Shown in pieces: positions 24,390-51,112 of a stretch of DNA of 64,000 nucleotides. The stretch's first letter is position 1, and every line of letters begins with the position of its first letter. The notes under the pieces are model-generated. The model did no database searches. It was not told the DNA's origin and saw nothing but the letters and a program-made list of their open reading frames with translations. Position numbers and translations under genes: made by a program. Source of the DNA: Amoebidium appalachense (lineage: Eukaryota > Ichthyosporea); contig CAVNZM010000010.1 in assembly GCA_963693365.1 (NCBI GenBank), positions 62,001-126,000 of the forward strand, written 5' to 3'.

Positions 24390-24477
<88 letters not shown>

Positions 24478-24859
24478 TGTGTGCGTTCGTGTGTTTGCGC
24501 ACGCACACACGTGTGTGTGTGCACGTGTGTTTGTCTGCTAAGGCGAGTCAACCTGTTTTGGTCGATGACAAAAGACCCACGATACCCCGGCGATCGCGGG
24601 AAGGAGGGGGGGGGGGGGGGGGTTACTTTTTCAACAAACACAGCTTTTAGCCGGTCCAATAATGACTCGGCCGGAGAATCGTTTGCAGACTGAGTGGCTG
24701 TATGGTGTCCATGTTTTAGAGATGATGAGTGTAGAGTAAAGGAAAATGAGCAGAAAGGGTGAGAGGGATGGTGTCTTTATTGCATAGGACTAGGAGGTGG
24801 TGTGTTTGTATGTCCCCACTTTTTTTTCTTGCTTCTTCTTCTTCTTCTTTTTTTTTTCT

Positions 24860-24890
<31 letters not shown>

Positions 24891-25620
24891 AGGGGGGGGG
24901 GGGTTTGAATGCGTCAAAAAGTACGAAGTACACAAGAACAAACGGATAACACGATGCAGAATGCAAGCCATACATAAAGATTATGCATAATAAGCAGAGC
25001 CCATCCTCAGGGGGGGCCCACATCATCCACAGTACCCGAGTTTCGACCTATTTACCTCGTTAACGAAACCCAACTCAGTTACTGTTTCACTTGAACATGG
25101 GTAGGTCACCCGTCTTGATCAGAGACGAGCAGGGTTGCTTATGCAGGCAAGGGCAGTGGGAAAGGCCGGGGGTTAAAGTTGCAGCAGTAAAGCAGAAGCA
25201 AGAAAAATATAGATAGGAACTCAGGAGACGGGGCTTCTAGGAAGCTCCCCCGGGGGGAGGGGGGGGAGGGGATTTTTTGCTGCCTGTTTCTTTTTCTTTT
25301 TTCTTTCTTTCTTCTTTGCCGGGTGGGGGGGTTCCCACACACATACATACATACACACTGCGCGAGCGCGCGCGCACGCACTATGTATGTGTGTGGGTGT
25401 GTGTATGTGGGTGGGTGGGTGGGGGCGGGGGGTGGGGGGGGGTTTGGCCTATTCTGACAGTTATGAAGATAACATGGAAGATAAAGTGCAAAATGTGGGA
25501 AGCAACCCCACACCCGAAACAAACAACAACATAAAACAATCACCTCCCGCCTTCTTAGTTAAAACCGCCTCCCTTCCGTCAGTAAAACCCCGCCTCTTGC
25601 TCTCTAAGTAACCTCCCCCC

Positions 25621-25702
<82 letters not shown>

Positions 25703-26055
25703 AAAAAAAACAGGCCTCCTATGTTAAGGGGGATCTTACGTGTTGGGGCTATGGGACCATCCTGCCCTGTGGGTGGTACCTCACCTCCTGCTACCAATCA
25801 TATGTGTTAGGTTACAGCTATATATGGTGGGGGTGAGCGATGGTGTTGGGTGGAACTTTTTTTGGAAACAATCAAGAGGAAAGGTGAAATTGAGTAACAA
25901 TTGACTCACAAAAGAGCAACCTAAATGTATGGAAAAATGACCCGCACAGGATTTAAGGTTCAAACCGGCATGTCGCGGTGTGACGTCATATAAAAGTTGG
26001 ACAGACAGCATTATAGCGTCATTACTCGTCTTTGGTTACCTTACAAATCACAGCA

Positions 26056-26096
<41 letters not shown>

Positions 26097-26544
26097 AAAA
26101 AAGGGACAGTAGCAAAACTAGGGGGGGGGGGGGGGGGGCAATACCATCATCTGGCCATGGGTATGTGTTGCGAGGACCCACCCAACCATCGACCTCAGCC
26201 CACACATCACGATAGAAGGGACCAAGGGGGGGTATGTGGTAGATGTGGGGGTCTGTCTGTGCGTGTGTGTGTGGGGAGGGGGAGGGGGGGGGGGGGGGGG
26301 GGGAGGGGGGGGAATGTGTGCGTTTGAGGGTTGGAAATATGAAGGAGACACCATAAGGACAAAACACACAACGTCACAAACATGACAAACCTGAAATCAA
26401 ATATTATGAGCGTGCAGGTAGAAGATACTTGAACAGAGCCCATCATCAAGGGGGGGGGAGAGAGGAGAATTGACTGACCAGTACAGAAAGTAACCAGAAA
26501 TGTGATGTGTGGGCAGGGCAGCGGGTGGGGATGGGGTGGGTGGG

Positions 26545-26582
<38 letters not shown>

Positions 26583-26750
26583 TGACAACACAATGCAGCC
26601 TTTGCGAAGCGCACATGAATATGCATGATAAGTAGATCCCATCTTCAGGGGGAGGGGGGGGGGGGGGAGGGGGGGAGGGGGGCAAGAGGGGTGGTGGGGT
26701 TAAGGTGGAATGACAATAAGCGTGTCTGTGTGCGTCCGTGTGTGTGTGCG

Positions 26751-26834
<84 letters not shown>

Positions 26835-27262
26835 AGCAAGTGTGTAAGCATTAATGTGGCAACATGTGCATACACTTCGAATTCGACAAACCCCTCATAC
26901 CCCTCATCGACACCTAAAAGATCTATATTGACCCATGCTCACCTTATGCAAGGGGGCCATCAACCAATCAAGATCTTCGCTGGTGATGTCACTCACATAT
27001 GGTTGCACCGACATCCAATAGGAATGGCTGAGCTCCCTAGCAACCAATCAGATTCGTCAGTGCGGCCTCAAATTTAACCTAATTTGGACTTAGAGACTTA
27101 TAGGGTATAAGGCGAAACACAGACAAATGTGCAAACATGTAGGCATACGAGAGGAAAACGTTCGAAGAACAACCAAGCTCGTGCGCACAGACACAGGCAC
27201 ACACATCACACACACACACACACACACATATACACAGGCACATGCACACACACGCACATGCA

Positions 27263-27335
<73 letters not shown>

Positions 27336-28977
27336 CAAAAACATCCATATAAAGCCACACACATCAATTAGCTATATCACAACTTACCTCAGCGCTGGGA
27401 CGGTTGAGGCAGGGGTAGTGGCTGGGGGATCAAACTTGACTCTTTTACGTGCATGTGGCCTCTGTGATATCCCAAAATTAGCCCATATCCCATTTTAATG
27501 TCATATCACAGTTAGGCCATATCCCATGTTCGTAAGAGAAATCCTATAGCATACTATCCAATGTTCTAATCGTCTCAAATTCATGGTGTAACACCCCTTC
27601 CCCCCCCGGCCCTTATCTTTCCCATATACACAAGTCCTCCGCCCGTCTCTCCCCACTTTTTCGTTTAGTTCTTTATCACCGGTCCCCCCCCCCCCCCCCC
27701 TCCCCCCCCCCCTTCCCCTCCCCGCCCTCCCCCCTCCCCCCCCCCCCCCCCCCTTTTCTCCCACAGACGCACCCATCCACACTGCCCCCCCTCCCCCCAA
27801 CTCTCCCCTCCCCCTCCTGGCTTTCACACACCGTCCACACAAAACCCACGTCCGAAACCCCCCCCCCCCCCCCCAACCCCCCGTCATCACCCCCCCCCCC
27901 CCCCCCCCACCAACCTACGCACACACACGCACACAAAACTACACAAAAAGATGCACACACCACACCGTTTACACAAACCCACGTCCGACACCCCCCCCCC
28001 CCCCCACCAACCTACGCACACACACGCACACAAAACTACACAAAAAGATGCACACACCACACCGTTTACACAAACCCACGTCCGACACCCCCCCCCCCCC
28101 CCACCAACCTACGCACACACACGCACACAAAACTACACAAAAAGATGCACACACCACACCGTTTACACAAACCCACGTCCGACACCCCCCCCCCCCCCAC
28201 CAACCTACGCACACACACGCACACAAAACTACACAAAAAGATGCACACACCACACCGTTTACACAAACCCACGTCCGACACCCCCCCCCCCCCCCCCCCC
28301 CACCAACCTACGCACACACACGCACACAAAACTACACAAAAAGATGCACACACCACACCGTTTACACAAACCCACGTCCGACCCCCCCCCCCCCCCCCCC
28401 CCCTCATCACCCACCCCCCCACACCAACCTACACACACACACGCACAAGAAAGTACACACAAAAAGATGCACACACGCAGACGCGCACAGACACGCACAC
28501 ACTCACACAAAAAGCGATGTGAACACATCAAAAATAAGTGCGCGTTTAACCCACCTTACCACTCCTTACCGAAGAGAGGGAGGACATTGAAGGAGTCTGT
28601 TGGGGGTGGGGTGGTGGGGGGGAAGGGGGGGGGGGGGGGGAGAAGAGAGAGGGGGGGGGGGGGGGAGAAAGAAGAGAGAGTGCGTTTATCAATGTCTGTG
28701 TGTTTGTGTACGACATATATGTATACGCCCTTGTGTAAGCGCCCGTGAAGTGGAAGGTGAAGGAAGAATGTGCCGAGAGCAAAGAAGCCCCTCCCCATGG
28801 GGTACATGGATGCATATGGCAAGTGTGTGGGAGAGACAGCAACGTGAAGTAATTGGATGCAATAACTATTTCACGTGTGGTATAAAACAGCACGCCCACC
28901 TGACCGCTTGGCTTTCTTTTGGCCGTATTCGTGTCACTGTCTGGTTGGCTGGGTGGGCCCAGGGCAGAAGAGTCGGA
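18677..28977 (-). CDS. TADA3: Ada3/TADA3-like subunit of SAGA-type histone acetyltransferase complex (N-terminus unresolved)
   Basis: Ada3 links Gcn5 to Ada2 in the nuclear acetyltransferase module. Minus-strand exons, every phase consistent: 28900-28977, 27388-27461, 26943-27036, 24627-24689, 23459-23517, 22889-22970, 21900-22000, 19711-19810, 18677-18781, giving 251 residues plus stop. Recognised by matching Ada3 blocks in the right order: [16 protein letters not shown] (human FWASVEPYCADITSEE), [13 protein letters not shown] (RLLQALVEENIIS), [32 protein letters not shown] (EVLAELRKRQAELKALSAHN), [19 protein letters not shown], and a C-terminal helix from [12 protein letters not shown]. The last three regions look coiled-coil. 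The roughly 90-residue stretch between the ITSE block and the next helix in animals is absent or in an exon I could not see. Exon 21900-22000 could instead begin at 21977 with a GT-shifted donor. The last acceptor is AAG at 18782. N-terminal exons should lie between 28978 and 30187. Confidence 0.83.
18975..19708 (+). repeat. Degenerate minisatellite (CACACATGCACACAGTAC units) with a 48-bp higher-order repeat
   Basis: Fills the intron between the last two TADA3 exons. The basic unit is about 16-19 bases. At 19553-19698 a 48-bp unit containing CGTATACACTGTCTCCATAC repeats three times with period 48 (anchors 19561, 19609, 19657). Confidence 0.9.
19855..20307. mobile_element. MITE with GGGCCTGTTTGGCAG terminal inverted repeats
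   Basis: A 453-bp element in a TADA3 intron. It begins GGGCCTGTTTGGCAG and ends with its exact 15-base reverse complement. No coding capacity. Internal structure: left arm 19855-19986 ends CCAAACACGCC, right arm 20224-20307 starts GGCGTGTTTGG, so each arm is itself a foldback. The centre has a perfect ACCTCCGGAGGT palindrome (20152-20163) inside an 18-bp inverted repeat (20131-20148 / 20168-20185). The TIR start resembles PIF/Harbinger (Tourist) elements. Flanks AAA|GGG and CCC|TAA give only an imperfect 3-bp target duplication. Confidence 0.8.
20340..20752. repeat. (CA)n and G tracts
   Basis: (CA)n with interruptions at about 20385-20475, G tract at about 20606-20635, then G-rich purine sequence to the edge of the repeat at 20753. 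Confidence 0.7.
20753..21101 (-). mobile_element. 349-bp dispersed repeat, copy 1 (SINE-like, poly-C tail)
   Basis: About 98% identical to 24904-25252 (roughly six substitutions and one indel). In minus orientation it runs from GGGGGAGCTTCC through GATGGGCTCTGC to GACGCATTCAAA followed by a C-rich tract (plus-strand G run just left of 20753). No coding capacity. High identity between copies implies recent mobility. No clear Pol III box or target duplication could be assigned. Confidence 0.75.
21640..21720 (+). repeat. A-run, (GA)n and G-run compound
   Basis: A run of about 23, then (GA)n, then a G run, inside the TADA3 intron. Confidence 0.85.
22082..22321 (+). repeat. 60-bp minisatellite, four copies
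   Basis: Four near-identical 60-base units (starts 22082, 22142, 22202, 22262), each containing CAGTGGTCTATACACA and AAGCCTATAGGGGTCTATAC. Lies in a TADA3 intron. Confidence 0.95.
22665..22888 (-). repeat. TADA3 donor running into (GT)n and G tracts
   Basis: On the sense (minus) strand the donor after AAGAAG is GTGTGTGTGTGTG followed by G runs, a GGGTGGAT spacer, further G/GGGA runs and another (GT)n. Because the donor is inside (GT)n, two donor choices differing by 2 bases are possible. Confidence 0.85.
23526..23660 (+). repeat. (GT)n with CG-rich core
   Basis: Sense-strand (CA)n that ends four bases before the acceptor of TADA3 exon 23459-23517. Confidence 0.85.
24025..24216 (+). repeat. 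49-bp minisatellite, about 3.5 copies
   Basis: Units of 49 bases containing CAATCATTCATTGTTATATC and AATCTAACCATTATCAAAAC. The first copy is degenerate and the next three are nearly perfect. Lies in a TADA3 intron. Confidence 0.93.
24345..24480 (+). repeat. (GT)n microsatellite
   Basis: About 70 bp of perfect GT at about 24399-24476 with degenerate flanks, in a TADA3 intron. Confidence 0.9.
24904..25252 (-). mobile_element. 349-bp dispersed repeat, copy 2 with C-run plus A-rich tail
   Basis: Near-identical partner of 20753-21101. In minus orientation the body ends GACGCATTCAAA, then a C run of about 40, then AAAGAAAAAAAAAGAAGAAG (plus-strand 24820-24903). This C-then-A tail is the clearest example in the window. 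Lies in a TADA3 intron. Confidence 0.8.
25610..25703 (+). repeat. C-run followed by about 57-base A-run
   Basis: CnAn compound homopolymer. Another lies at 26060-26102 (C27 A18). Both are in the same orientation. Confidence 0.9.
26331..26660 (-). repeat. Fragments of the GATGGGCTCTG repeat family
   Basis: In minus orientation two segments carry GATGATGGGCTCTG (near 26437-26453) and GAAGATGGGATCTACTTATC (near 26630-26645), each bordered by C runs (26450-26460, 26547-26580). They are degenerate relatives of the family at 42058, 42917 and 43789. Confidence 0.6.
26740..26835 (+). repeat. (GT)n microsatellite
   Basis: GT runs with one CATG interruption, between two TADA3 exons. Confidence 0.9.
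27200..27332 (+). repeat. (CA)n microsatellite
   Basis: Perfect (CA)n at about 27263-27331, with degenerate flanks, in the TADA3 intron. Confidence 0.9.
27670..28470 (+). repeat. C-rich block and about 97-bp tandem array with variable C tracts
   Basis: Five to six tandem units (anchors AAGATGCACACACC at 27949, 28046, 28143, 28239, 28342). Each contains CGTTTACACAAACCCACGTC, a C run of 14-23 and CACACACGCACACAAAACTA. Non-C parts are almost identical; unit length changes only with the C run. 27670-27910 is C-rich lead-in. Confidence 0.93.
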
Positions 28978-28981
28978 CTGT

Positions 28982-29010
28982 ACGTGTGTGTGTGTGTGTG
29001 TGCATGTGTG

Positions 29011-29102
<92 letters not shown>

Positions 29103-29105
29103 CGA

Positions 29106-29170
<65 letters not shown>

Positions 29171-29224
29171 GTGTGTGTGCGTGCGTGGAGGTGTGAATGT
29201 GGTGTGTGTGGGCGAGATGATGTC

Positions 29225-29302
<78 letters not shown>

Positions 29303-29570
29303 CTGTATGTGTGTGCGCGAGTGAGCGCGCGCGCGCGCGTATGTTTCCGCGCGCGTGCGTGTGCGCTCGCTCGTGTTTGTGTGCGTGCATGTGTGTGCAC
29401 GCGCGTGTGTGTGTGGGCATGTGTATGTGCGTGTGCAGGCGTGGAGGCGTGAAAGTACTGTGTCTGCGTGTATGTGCGTGCGTGTGTGCGTGTGTGTGTG
29501 TGTGTGCGCGCGTGCGTGTGTGCGTGTGTCTGTCTGTTGTGTGTCTGTTGTGTGTGTGTGTGTGTGTGTG
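28982..29570 (+). repeat. Long (GT)n blocks with CG-rich interruptions
   Basis: Three perfect GT runs (about 29009-29097, 29107-29169, 29227-29299) then GT/GCGC-rich sequence. On the TADA3 sense strand this is (CA)n ending in the GTACAG acceptor of exon 28900-28977. Confidence 0.9.
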
Positions 29571-29785
29571 TCTTGGGAATGTGAGAGCGGAAGGGAAGCT
29601 GGGAGGAGAAGAGGAAAAACAGAGAAGAACGGAGGGGGGAGGATTTGCGTCCCAGTGCACACAAAAACCAGGGGCTCTGTAGTCCCGGGCACAAGCATTC
29701 AAATAGCAAGTGCAACTTGGTGGAAGAAGTAAAGACATCAGTTGGGCACGGTTTGTGTATGTTGGTGTGAAGTTGGTGGTGGTGT

Positions 29786-29816
<31 letters not shown>

Positions 29817-30000
29817 GAAGAAGGGAGGGGGTGGGGAGGTTAAAAGAGAAGGGGGTGGGGAGGAGGGAAGCAAACCTCCATCTTCTTCCACCTTGTGGCT
29901 GGTCGTTAGTTCTTTCATGTGTTTGTGACCTTCAGTGCGTTGCGACTCCCTAACGGGTTTGTGCATCCGTTTGAACGGTTTAGGCGGTTCACGTGAACAC

Positions 30001-30066
30001 CCGAGGTTTGGAAATGTTTGCGCAACCAAATAACTCCCGAGGTTTCTCCTGACTCCCGAGGTTTCG
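30001..30066 (+). promoter_or_regulatory. CCCGAGGTTT motif cluster upstream of GH28 gene
   Basis: CCGAGGTTT occurs three times (30001, about 30038 and 30056), 120-190 bases before the GH28 start codon. The same word is repeated at 40791-40868 upstream of the LRR gene. Regulatory role is inferred from position only. Confidence 0.35.
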
Positions 30067-30187
30067 ACTGGTGGTCAAAACAAAGCACACATCCACACAC
30101 GCTCAGCATTACATCATGACGCACAGACGGACTTAAACACACGCCTAAATCAACACACGCGCACACACGCACACGCATACGCACACC

Positions 30188-38500
<8,313 letters not shown>

Positions 38501-38775
38501 ATGTTGTGGCGGGTCTTGGATTTAGATCTGGAGAGACGTGTGTGCGTGGGGGGGGAGGGGAGGGGGGGGCTGTGATCATTTTTTAAATCTTTTTCTATTT
38601 TTATTTTTATTTGTTTTTTTGTGTGTGTGTGTGGGGGGGGGGGGGGGGGGGGGGGGGGGCATAACCATGTTAGGGATTTTTGAATTTGAAATGGGGGGGG
38701 GGAGAGTAGTAAATATCGACGTCTCCCCTGGTGGTACCCCCCTCTCCCCCCCAAGGTAGCCGCAGCCGGGGGTGG

Positions 38776-38814
<39 letters not shown>

Positions 38815-39304
38815 AGACTCCCCCTTGCCCCCCTGCATGCACGTGATCATGGTATTAAAGTGTCCCCGAAGTTTTCACCCTCCATGCTGTTTAAGACGGT
38901 ATTCTTTTTGGCCACTGATGCACATCCCCCTCCTCTTCCTCCCCCCCCCCCCCCATACACACACACACACACGTGCACACACACATGCGCGCGCGCGCGC
39001 GTGACTGCCTGCGTGTCTGTACACGCACACACACACACGCACACACACACACACGTGCCCGTGCGGCCGTACACGTACACGCACACGCACTTCCAACCCG
39101 TTCGTGCCCTGGGGGGGGGGGGGGGGGGGAGGGGGGGGGGGGGGGGGGGGGGATAGTATGACCGTATGGCATAGCCTAGTTTCAGGTGATCAAGGAATTG
39201 GCCTCAATCAAAGTTTACGTTTTGGCATTGTATGTGAACTGCTGCTGATTATAGTACTCTTATCTGATCAGACTTATCTTATAGTCACATGATGTCAGCC
39301 TATG

Positions 39305-39358
39305 GGGGGAGGGGGGGGGGGGGGGGGGGGAGGGGGACCCACCCTCTCAGGGTAGTGG

Positions 39359-39392
<34 letters not shown>
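39305..39392. repeat. Perfect hairpin flanked by G and C runs
   Basis: G run, then GGGACCCAC (39334-39342), a 12-base loop, GTGGGTCCC (39355-39363), then a C run to 39392, so the stem can extend to roughly 35 bp. Confidence 0.85.
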
Positions 39393-40353
39393 TGCTAGCC
39401 GGAGGGGTGTGTGGGTCCCCCTCCCCCCAACGTTACTACTACTACCCCTTTCCGGATCTCCGTTTCAAGATCAAGAATCCTTTTTGCATAGACGCGCGCT
39501 GAGGGCCCAGAGAGGGGGGGGGGGGGGGGGGGGGGTTATCAGGTGCGGGGAGGTTCCAAAATTACTACGTGATAGTACCAGGGGGAAGCCGGCGGCTTGA
39601 CCATAAGTGTACGCGCGCCTGAGCCTGAAGGGGGGGGGGGGGGGGGGGGGGGGGAGGACACAGGTGTGATAGGACTTGCCGTTCCTCATTCCAATACACA
39701 AACAATTATAAGTTTTAATTGCTGCTTTTAAGCTTTTAAGGTCTTTCATAGTATTTGAGCAGGCGGACGCTATTAGCGTTAAATTTAAAGTGTTATGGTC
39801 CCTTTATAATAACATTTATGAAGCCTTGTCTTGGAGTGGTATACTATATTTCTGTCAGCTGCAGTTGCACGGATTTAAGATAGTGCTGACCAATAAATCT
39901 GGCCTGATCAATTATAACCTTCTCAAGCCTCAGATGCGGCATGCCTTTTAAATTTTGCTTGTTTTATATAACTTTAAGGTATTTACGCAAGCAAAGCCTG
40001 CTCATGCGCCGCGCACGAAGCCCGGCCGATGGAGACAAACTTCGTGATTCGAGTACGCGTGCATGTACCTACATGTCTACCATAGCATCGCTCACTATGA
40101 TACAGCTTTAGGACAATATTGCCTTGCATATACTGCTCGGGAATACGGATTCGGAGGGGGGGGAGAGGGGGGGGGGGGGGGGGGGGGAGGGGGGGGGGGG
40201 GGTATACGTACTATTATTAATTTACTTTCTATATATTAATCATCATGTTCTTTTATGATTACCATTGAAGGCTTAAAGTTAAATTTATTACATTTTTCAG
40301 AATCATTAGCTTGAGGTACCATGTCATGACGTTGGGTGGGTGGGTGGGTGGGT

Positions 40354-40384
<31 letters not shown>

Positions 40385-40790
40385 TCGAGGGGGCACCGGG
40401 TTCTTGGGGTCACGGACAGGCCTCCCCCTCCCCCCCCCCCCCCCCCCGGGGCCTGTACAGGGTAGCGGGACCGTTATGTGAATGTTAAGTTGTCTGCGTG
40501 AGTTTGGTTCACCGTAGGATCACACGTAGGACCTTCTGCCATGTACAGTTGCGGAGACTTGGAGGTTTTGTGAATTCGAAACAAACATATTGCAACGCAT
40601 CTATGGAGCTGTTTTTGTATGTGAAAGGGAGGCCAAATCTTCGATCGTAACCAATATATAATATAAAATTAAGAGTTGATAAAAAACCTAAACCTAATAT
40701 ATATGTGTAATCAATAAAATAAGGTTTACCTATACCTTATATGTATCTTTCACGAGAAGTACCTTCCCTGCCAGATTTATGTTCGGCACG

Positions 40791-40868
40791 CGGAGGTTTC
40801 AATCAGCAACACCCGAGGGTTTAGTAACACCCGAGGTTTCAGTCAGCAACACCCGAGGTTTCCGAGAT
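40791..40868 (+). promoter_or_regulatory. CAACACCCGAGGTTT repeat cluster upstream of LRR gene
   Basis: Three to four copies of a 20-22-base unit around CAGCAACACCCGAGGTTTC, about 740 bases before the likely LRR start codon. Shares CCCGAGGTTT with the GH28 upstream region. Confidence 0.4.
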
Positions 40869-41604
40869 CGATCAGCAAGACACAGTCGGTGTGACGTTTG
40901 GGCACTTTCGCCCAGGTTTGAGTGAGGTGACACAACTAACGTTATCCTTGGCAGTATAATCCCTAGCAGGGTAAGTGTGACAAAAGTGCGTAAAGCAGCA
41001 GTTAACCTTTTATCACTAACTGGTTATCTGTATGAAACAAACCCATGGTTAGAGTTGTTCGAATGATCACGCTTCACCATCCATCTACCTTCCAGACGAT
41101 GGTGGTTGTGTGGCCATAGACTGACACGAGTGTTAACACTGGTTAGCACTAGCACCCCTCTGAGTAGTTTTACTTCATTTTCACGTCCTTTGCCTCCATC
41201 AACCCGTATCCATCCCTTTCGCGTCGCTCCCCCTCCCCCCCCCCCCCCCCCCCGGGCAGCCCCCCGCCCTCCCCCCCCCCCCCCCCTCCCCCCCTTCCCA
41301 CACACAAACACATGGACACCATCCCCAACTTCTTCCCAATATAATGCAAAGTTCTCATTTGAATGCATAAGCTAACCTACGCATTCCCCCCCTCCCCCCT
41401 CCCCCCCCCCCCCCCCTCCCTCCCCCCCCCCCCCCACCCAGCCGCCCTCCCGCCCTCCCCCCTTACCCCCTCCACAATAACCACTGCCCCCCTCCCCCCC
41501 CCCCCCCCCCTTCTCTCCCATTGCTGCCCCCCAGTACAACCACAAGCCCCACCTACCCGCAGCTCAACCCCCACTTCTTCCCTGGTTCTCATTTTTGGAC
41601 TGCC

Positions 41605-48448
<6,844 letters not shown>

Positions 48449-48551
48449 GTATGGAAGGTGTGGCTATATTTGGAAGGTGTACATGTAGCTATATTTGGAA
48501 GCTGTAGCTGTATTTCGAATTTGTAACTATGTTTTAATGGCCCCGGGGCGC

Positions 48552-48584
<33 letters not shown>

Positions 48585-48850
48585 TTGTATGCACGTGTGT
48601 GTGTGTTGCAGGGCGGGTGTTCGTGGGGACCCGTGGGGGGGGGGGGGGGGGGTCATGAGTATGCATGATCCAGGGTGATTTTTCGGTCCTTCCGCCATTA
48701 AGAACATCCCAAAAACTGGTTGCGGTGCTTATTGTTAAAAAAATAAAAAAAAAGGCTTGACCCCTAGCGTATTCTTATTGGCGGGTATTCTCATGATGGC
48801 AGATCGGCGTATCTGTAAGGCAGACATCCGGATATTGTCACGGGGCCTAT
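48449..48850. other. Non-coding stretch after LRR gene
   Basis: TGGAAGGTGTAGCTATATTT-like phrases repeat at about 48454-48530. G runs at about 48555-48582 and 48637-48652. No exon seen. Confidence 0.5.
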
Positions 48851-48854
48851 TAAT

Positions 48855-48937
48855 AAATGTAAACAGTTACACTCTTTCATAGCCGGTTGCACACGCGCGC
48901 GCGTGCGCGCACACACACACACACACCGTAACACACA

Positions 48938-48980
<43 letters not shown>

Positions 48981-49161
48981 CACACACACACACACATGGT
49001 GACTTTTTCGGTCTGTTGATTTGTAACGAAGCGAAAGCTTCCGTAGGCCCTTCAAGTTATCTGGAAAGAAAAGTGATCTGCTGCCTTTTCTTGTGCGCAT
49101 GCAAGCTAATATTTAATAGTAATACTATACTAGTAGGGAAGGCATTAGGAAGGCATCCGAA

Positions 49162-49198
<37 letters not shown>

Positions 49199-49350
49199 AC
49201 CCCCCCACACACACACACACACACACACACACCAACCCACCCACCCCCCTCCCTCCCCGCCGTTATCTTTTTTCCCCCCAGCCTCGGTATTTCAAAAAAT
49301 CGAGTACTGGTGGATATCTCAATTCTGAATGACAGGGCCTGTACATAGAC
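48855..49350 (+). repeat. Dispersed repeat R2, copy 1
   Basis: Shares with 51495-52145 a series of blocks in the same order: TACACTCTTTC.TAGCCGGTTGC, (CA)n, CGGTCTGTTGATT, GCTTTTCTTGTGC-like text, a C tract, TTATCTT..TTTTCCCC, CCTCGGT and TTTCAAAAAAT.GAGTAC. Diverged; no coding capacity. Confidence 0.75.
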
Positions 49351-49404
49351 ATATATTTTCATGATATATTATATGGGTTTTTAGTAAACAGCGTAAACCC
49401 ATAT

Positions 49405-49465
49405 ATATGTGTGTGTGTGTATATATATATATCATCATGATATATATATCATGATATATCATCAG

Positions 49466-49526
<61 letters not shown>

Positions 49527-49550
49527 TGTGTGTGTATGTGTGTGCGGCAT
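49405..49550 (+). repeat. (TA)n palindromes and (GT)n
   Basis: TATATATATATCATCATGATATATATATCATGATATAT-type inverted AT repeats at about 49418-49465, then (GT)n to about 49545. Confidence 0.85.
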
Positions 49551-50044
49551 GTGGTCAGGTATGCGTGGCTCTGAGAGATGGGCTGGTGTTTGTGGTCCCA
49601 CGAGCCCGGTTAAAGATGTCCTTTGGGGAGAGGGTGGGGTGGGGTGGGGGGGGGGGGGTGTCATGATCCGCACTGGAAATTCTGGATCGACAAGTGTTAA
49701 ACGTAATCATTAGTTCAGAATCATTAGTCGAAGCATAGCGCCATGTTTTGAATGTCCAAATTTATTCTCATGTGCCCGTAGAATCTCTTAATATTATCAA
49801 GATGTTGTGACTCGGTTTTTCTTTTCAGCTCTCAAAATGAATATCTAATATTATTTCGTGCGCGGCCTGTACTGTACCGTACACGTAACTATATCTAACC
49901 ACCGCACCCTTGCACAAAGTTGTGCCCATGCATAATTTGAAATCTCAGACAGCCTAGCAAACATTGACTGTTACAGGGGTCACTCACTTTTAAGGTAACA
50001 GGTAAATACGGTTTAGGGTCTAATATCTTAAGGTTTCTCGGCCG

Positions 50045-50625
50045 TAGGGTTCATTATCTTATCCCCCCCCCCCCCCCCCCCCCCCCACCTTCTCCCCCTG
50101 CCCACCAGCCCGCCCGCCTGGTCCACGCAATAAAAAGTGTGTAAACCCCCCCGCCCGCCCCCGCCCACCCACCCCGGTCCTGTGGGTCCTACTTGTGGAC
50201 TGCACGAGTTTTTTGTTTTTTTTTGTTTTTTTGGGGGGGGGGGGGGGGGGGGGAGACATACACACACTGTCCACCTTAACACGGAGACACAGACATACAC
50301 ACACACAATGATTGTGATACACACGTGCTACACACACACACACCACACACACCTAAACACACCCAGTGACAAACGAGCACAAAATCCAAATGAACACACA
50401 GGCATGTGCACACATTCTCGCACAGCCCCCGCCTCCCCCCCCCCCCCCCCCCCCGGCCCCAAACCCCCCCCCCCCCAATACAACCAAAAAAAAAAAAAAA
50501 AAAAAAAAAAAAAGAAAACCTCCCCGCCCATGATAAAAAGGACCCACAAGACAGGGGGGGGGGAAGGGGGGGTTGGGGGGAGACGCACACACACACAGCG
50601 TGCACCGCCACAGGGATACACACAC

Positions 50626-50661
<36 letters not shown>

Positions 50662-50767
50662 TGTGATACACACCCGTGTACACAGACGCACACCACACAC
50701 ACACACAAACACACAGTGACAAATGAGCGCAATGCATACACAGGCATATGCACACATTTTTGCACAG

Positions 50768-50810
<43 letters not shown>

Positions 50811-51073
50811 AGGGAAAAAAAACAAAAACATCCACGCTCATAAAGGGAATTCACGGGACAGGAGGGGAAAACGGGAAGGGGGGGGGGGGGGGGGGGGGGC
50901 GGCTGGAGACGGGGGGGAGGGGGGAGACGAGGGGGGGGGGGGGGGGGGTGGGAAGGATATGCACACACACACCGTGCACCTTGACACGGACACACACACA
51001 CACACACACCCAGTGACAAACGAACACAAAATTCATTAAATGTACACGCAGGCATATGCACACAATTTTGCAC

Positions 51074-51112
<39 letters not shown>

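Larger units (their letters stand above)
38501..41530. other. Non-coding region between GH28 and LRR genes
   Basis: No exon seen. G or C tracts at about 38630-38659, 38780-38812, 39110-39151, 39306-39392, 39515-39535, 39631-39653, 40160-40202, 40355-40382 and 40430-40447. CA/CG block at about 38955-39090. 39660-41000 is mostly AT-rich sequence of ordinary complexity. Confidence 0.6.

Noticed and set aside
27951-28748. 265-codon plus-strand frame across the 97-bp array
   Set aside because: Open only because the tandem unit lacks stops; it is antisense to TADA3 introns and has no protein-like composition.
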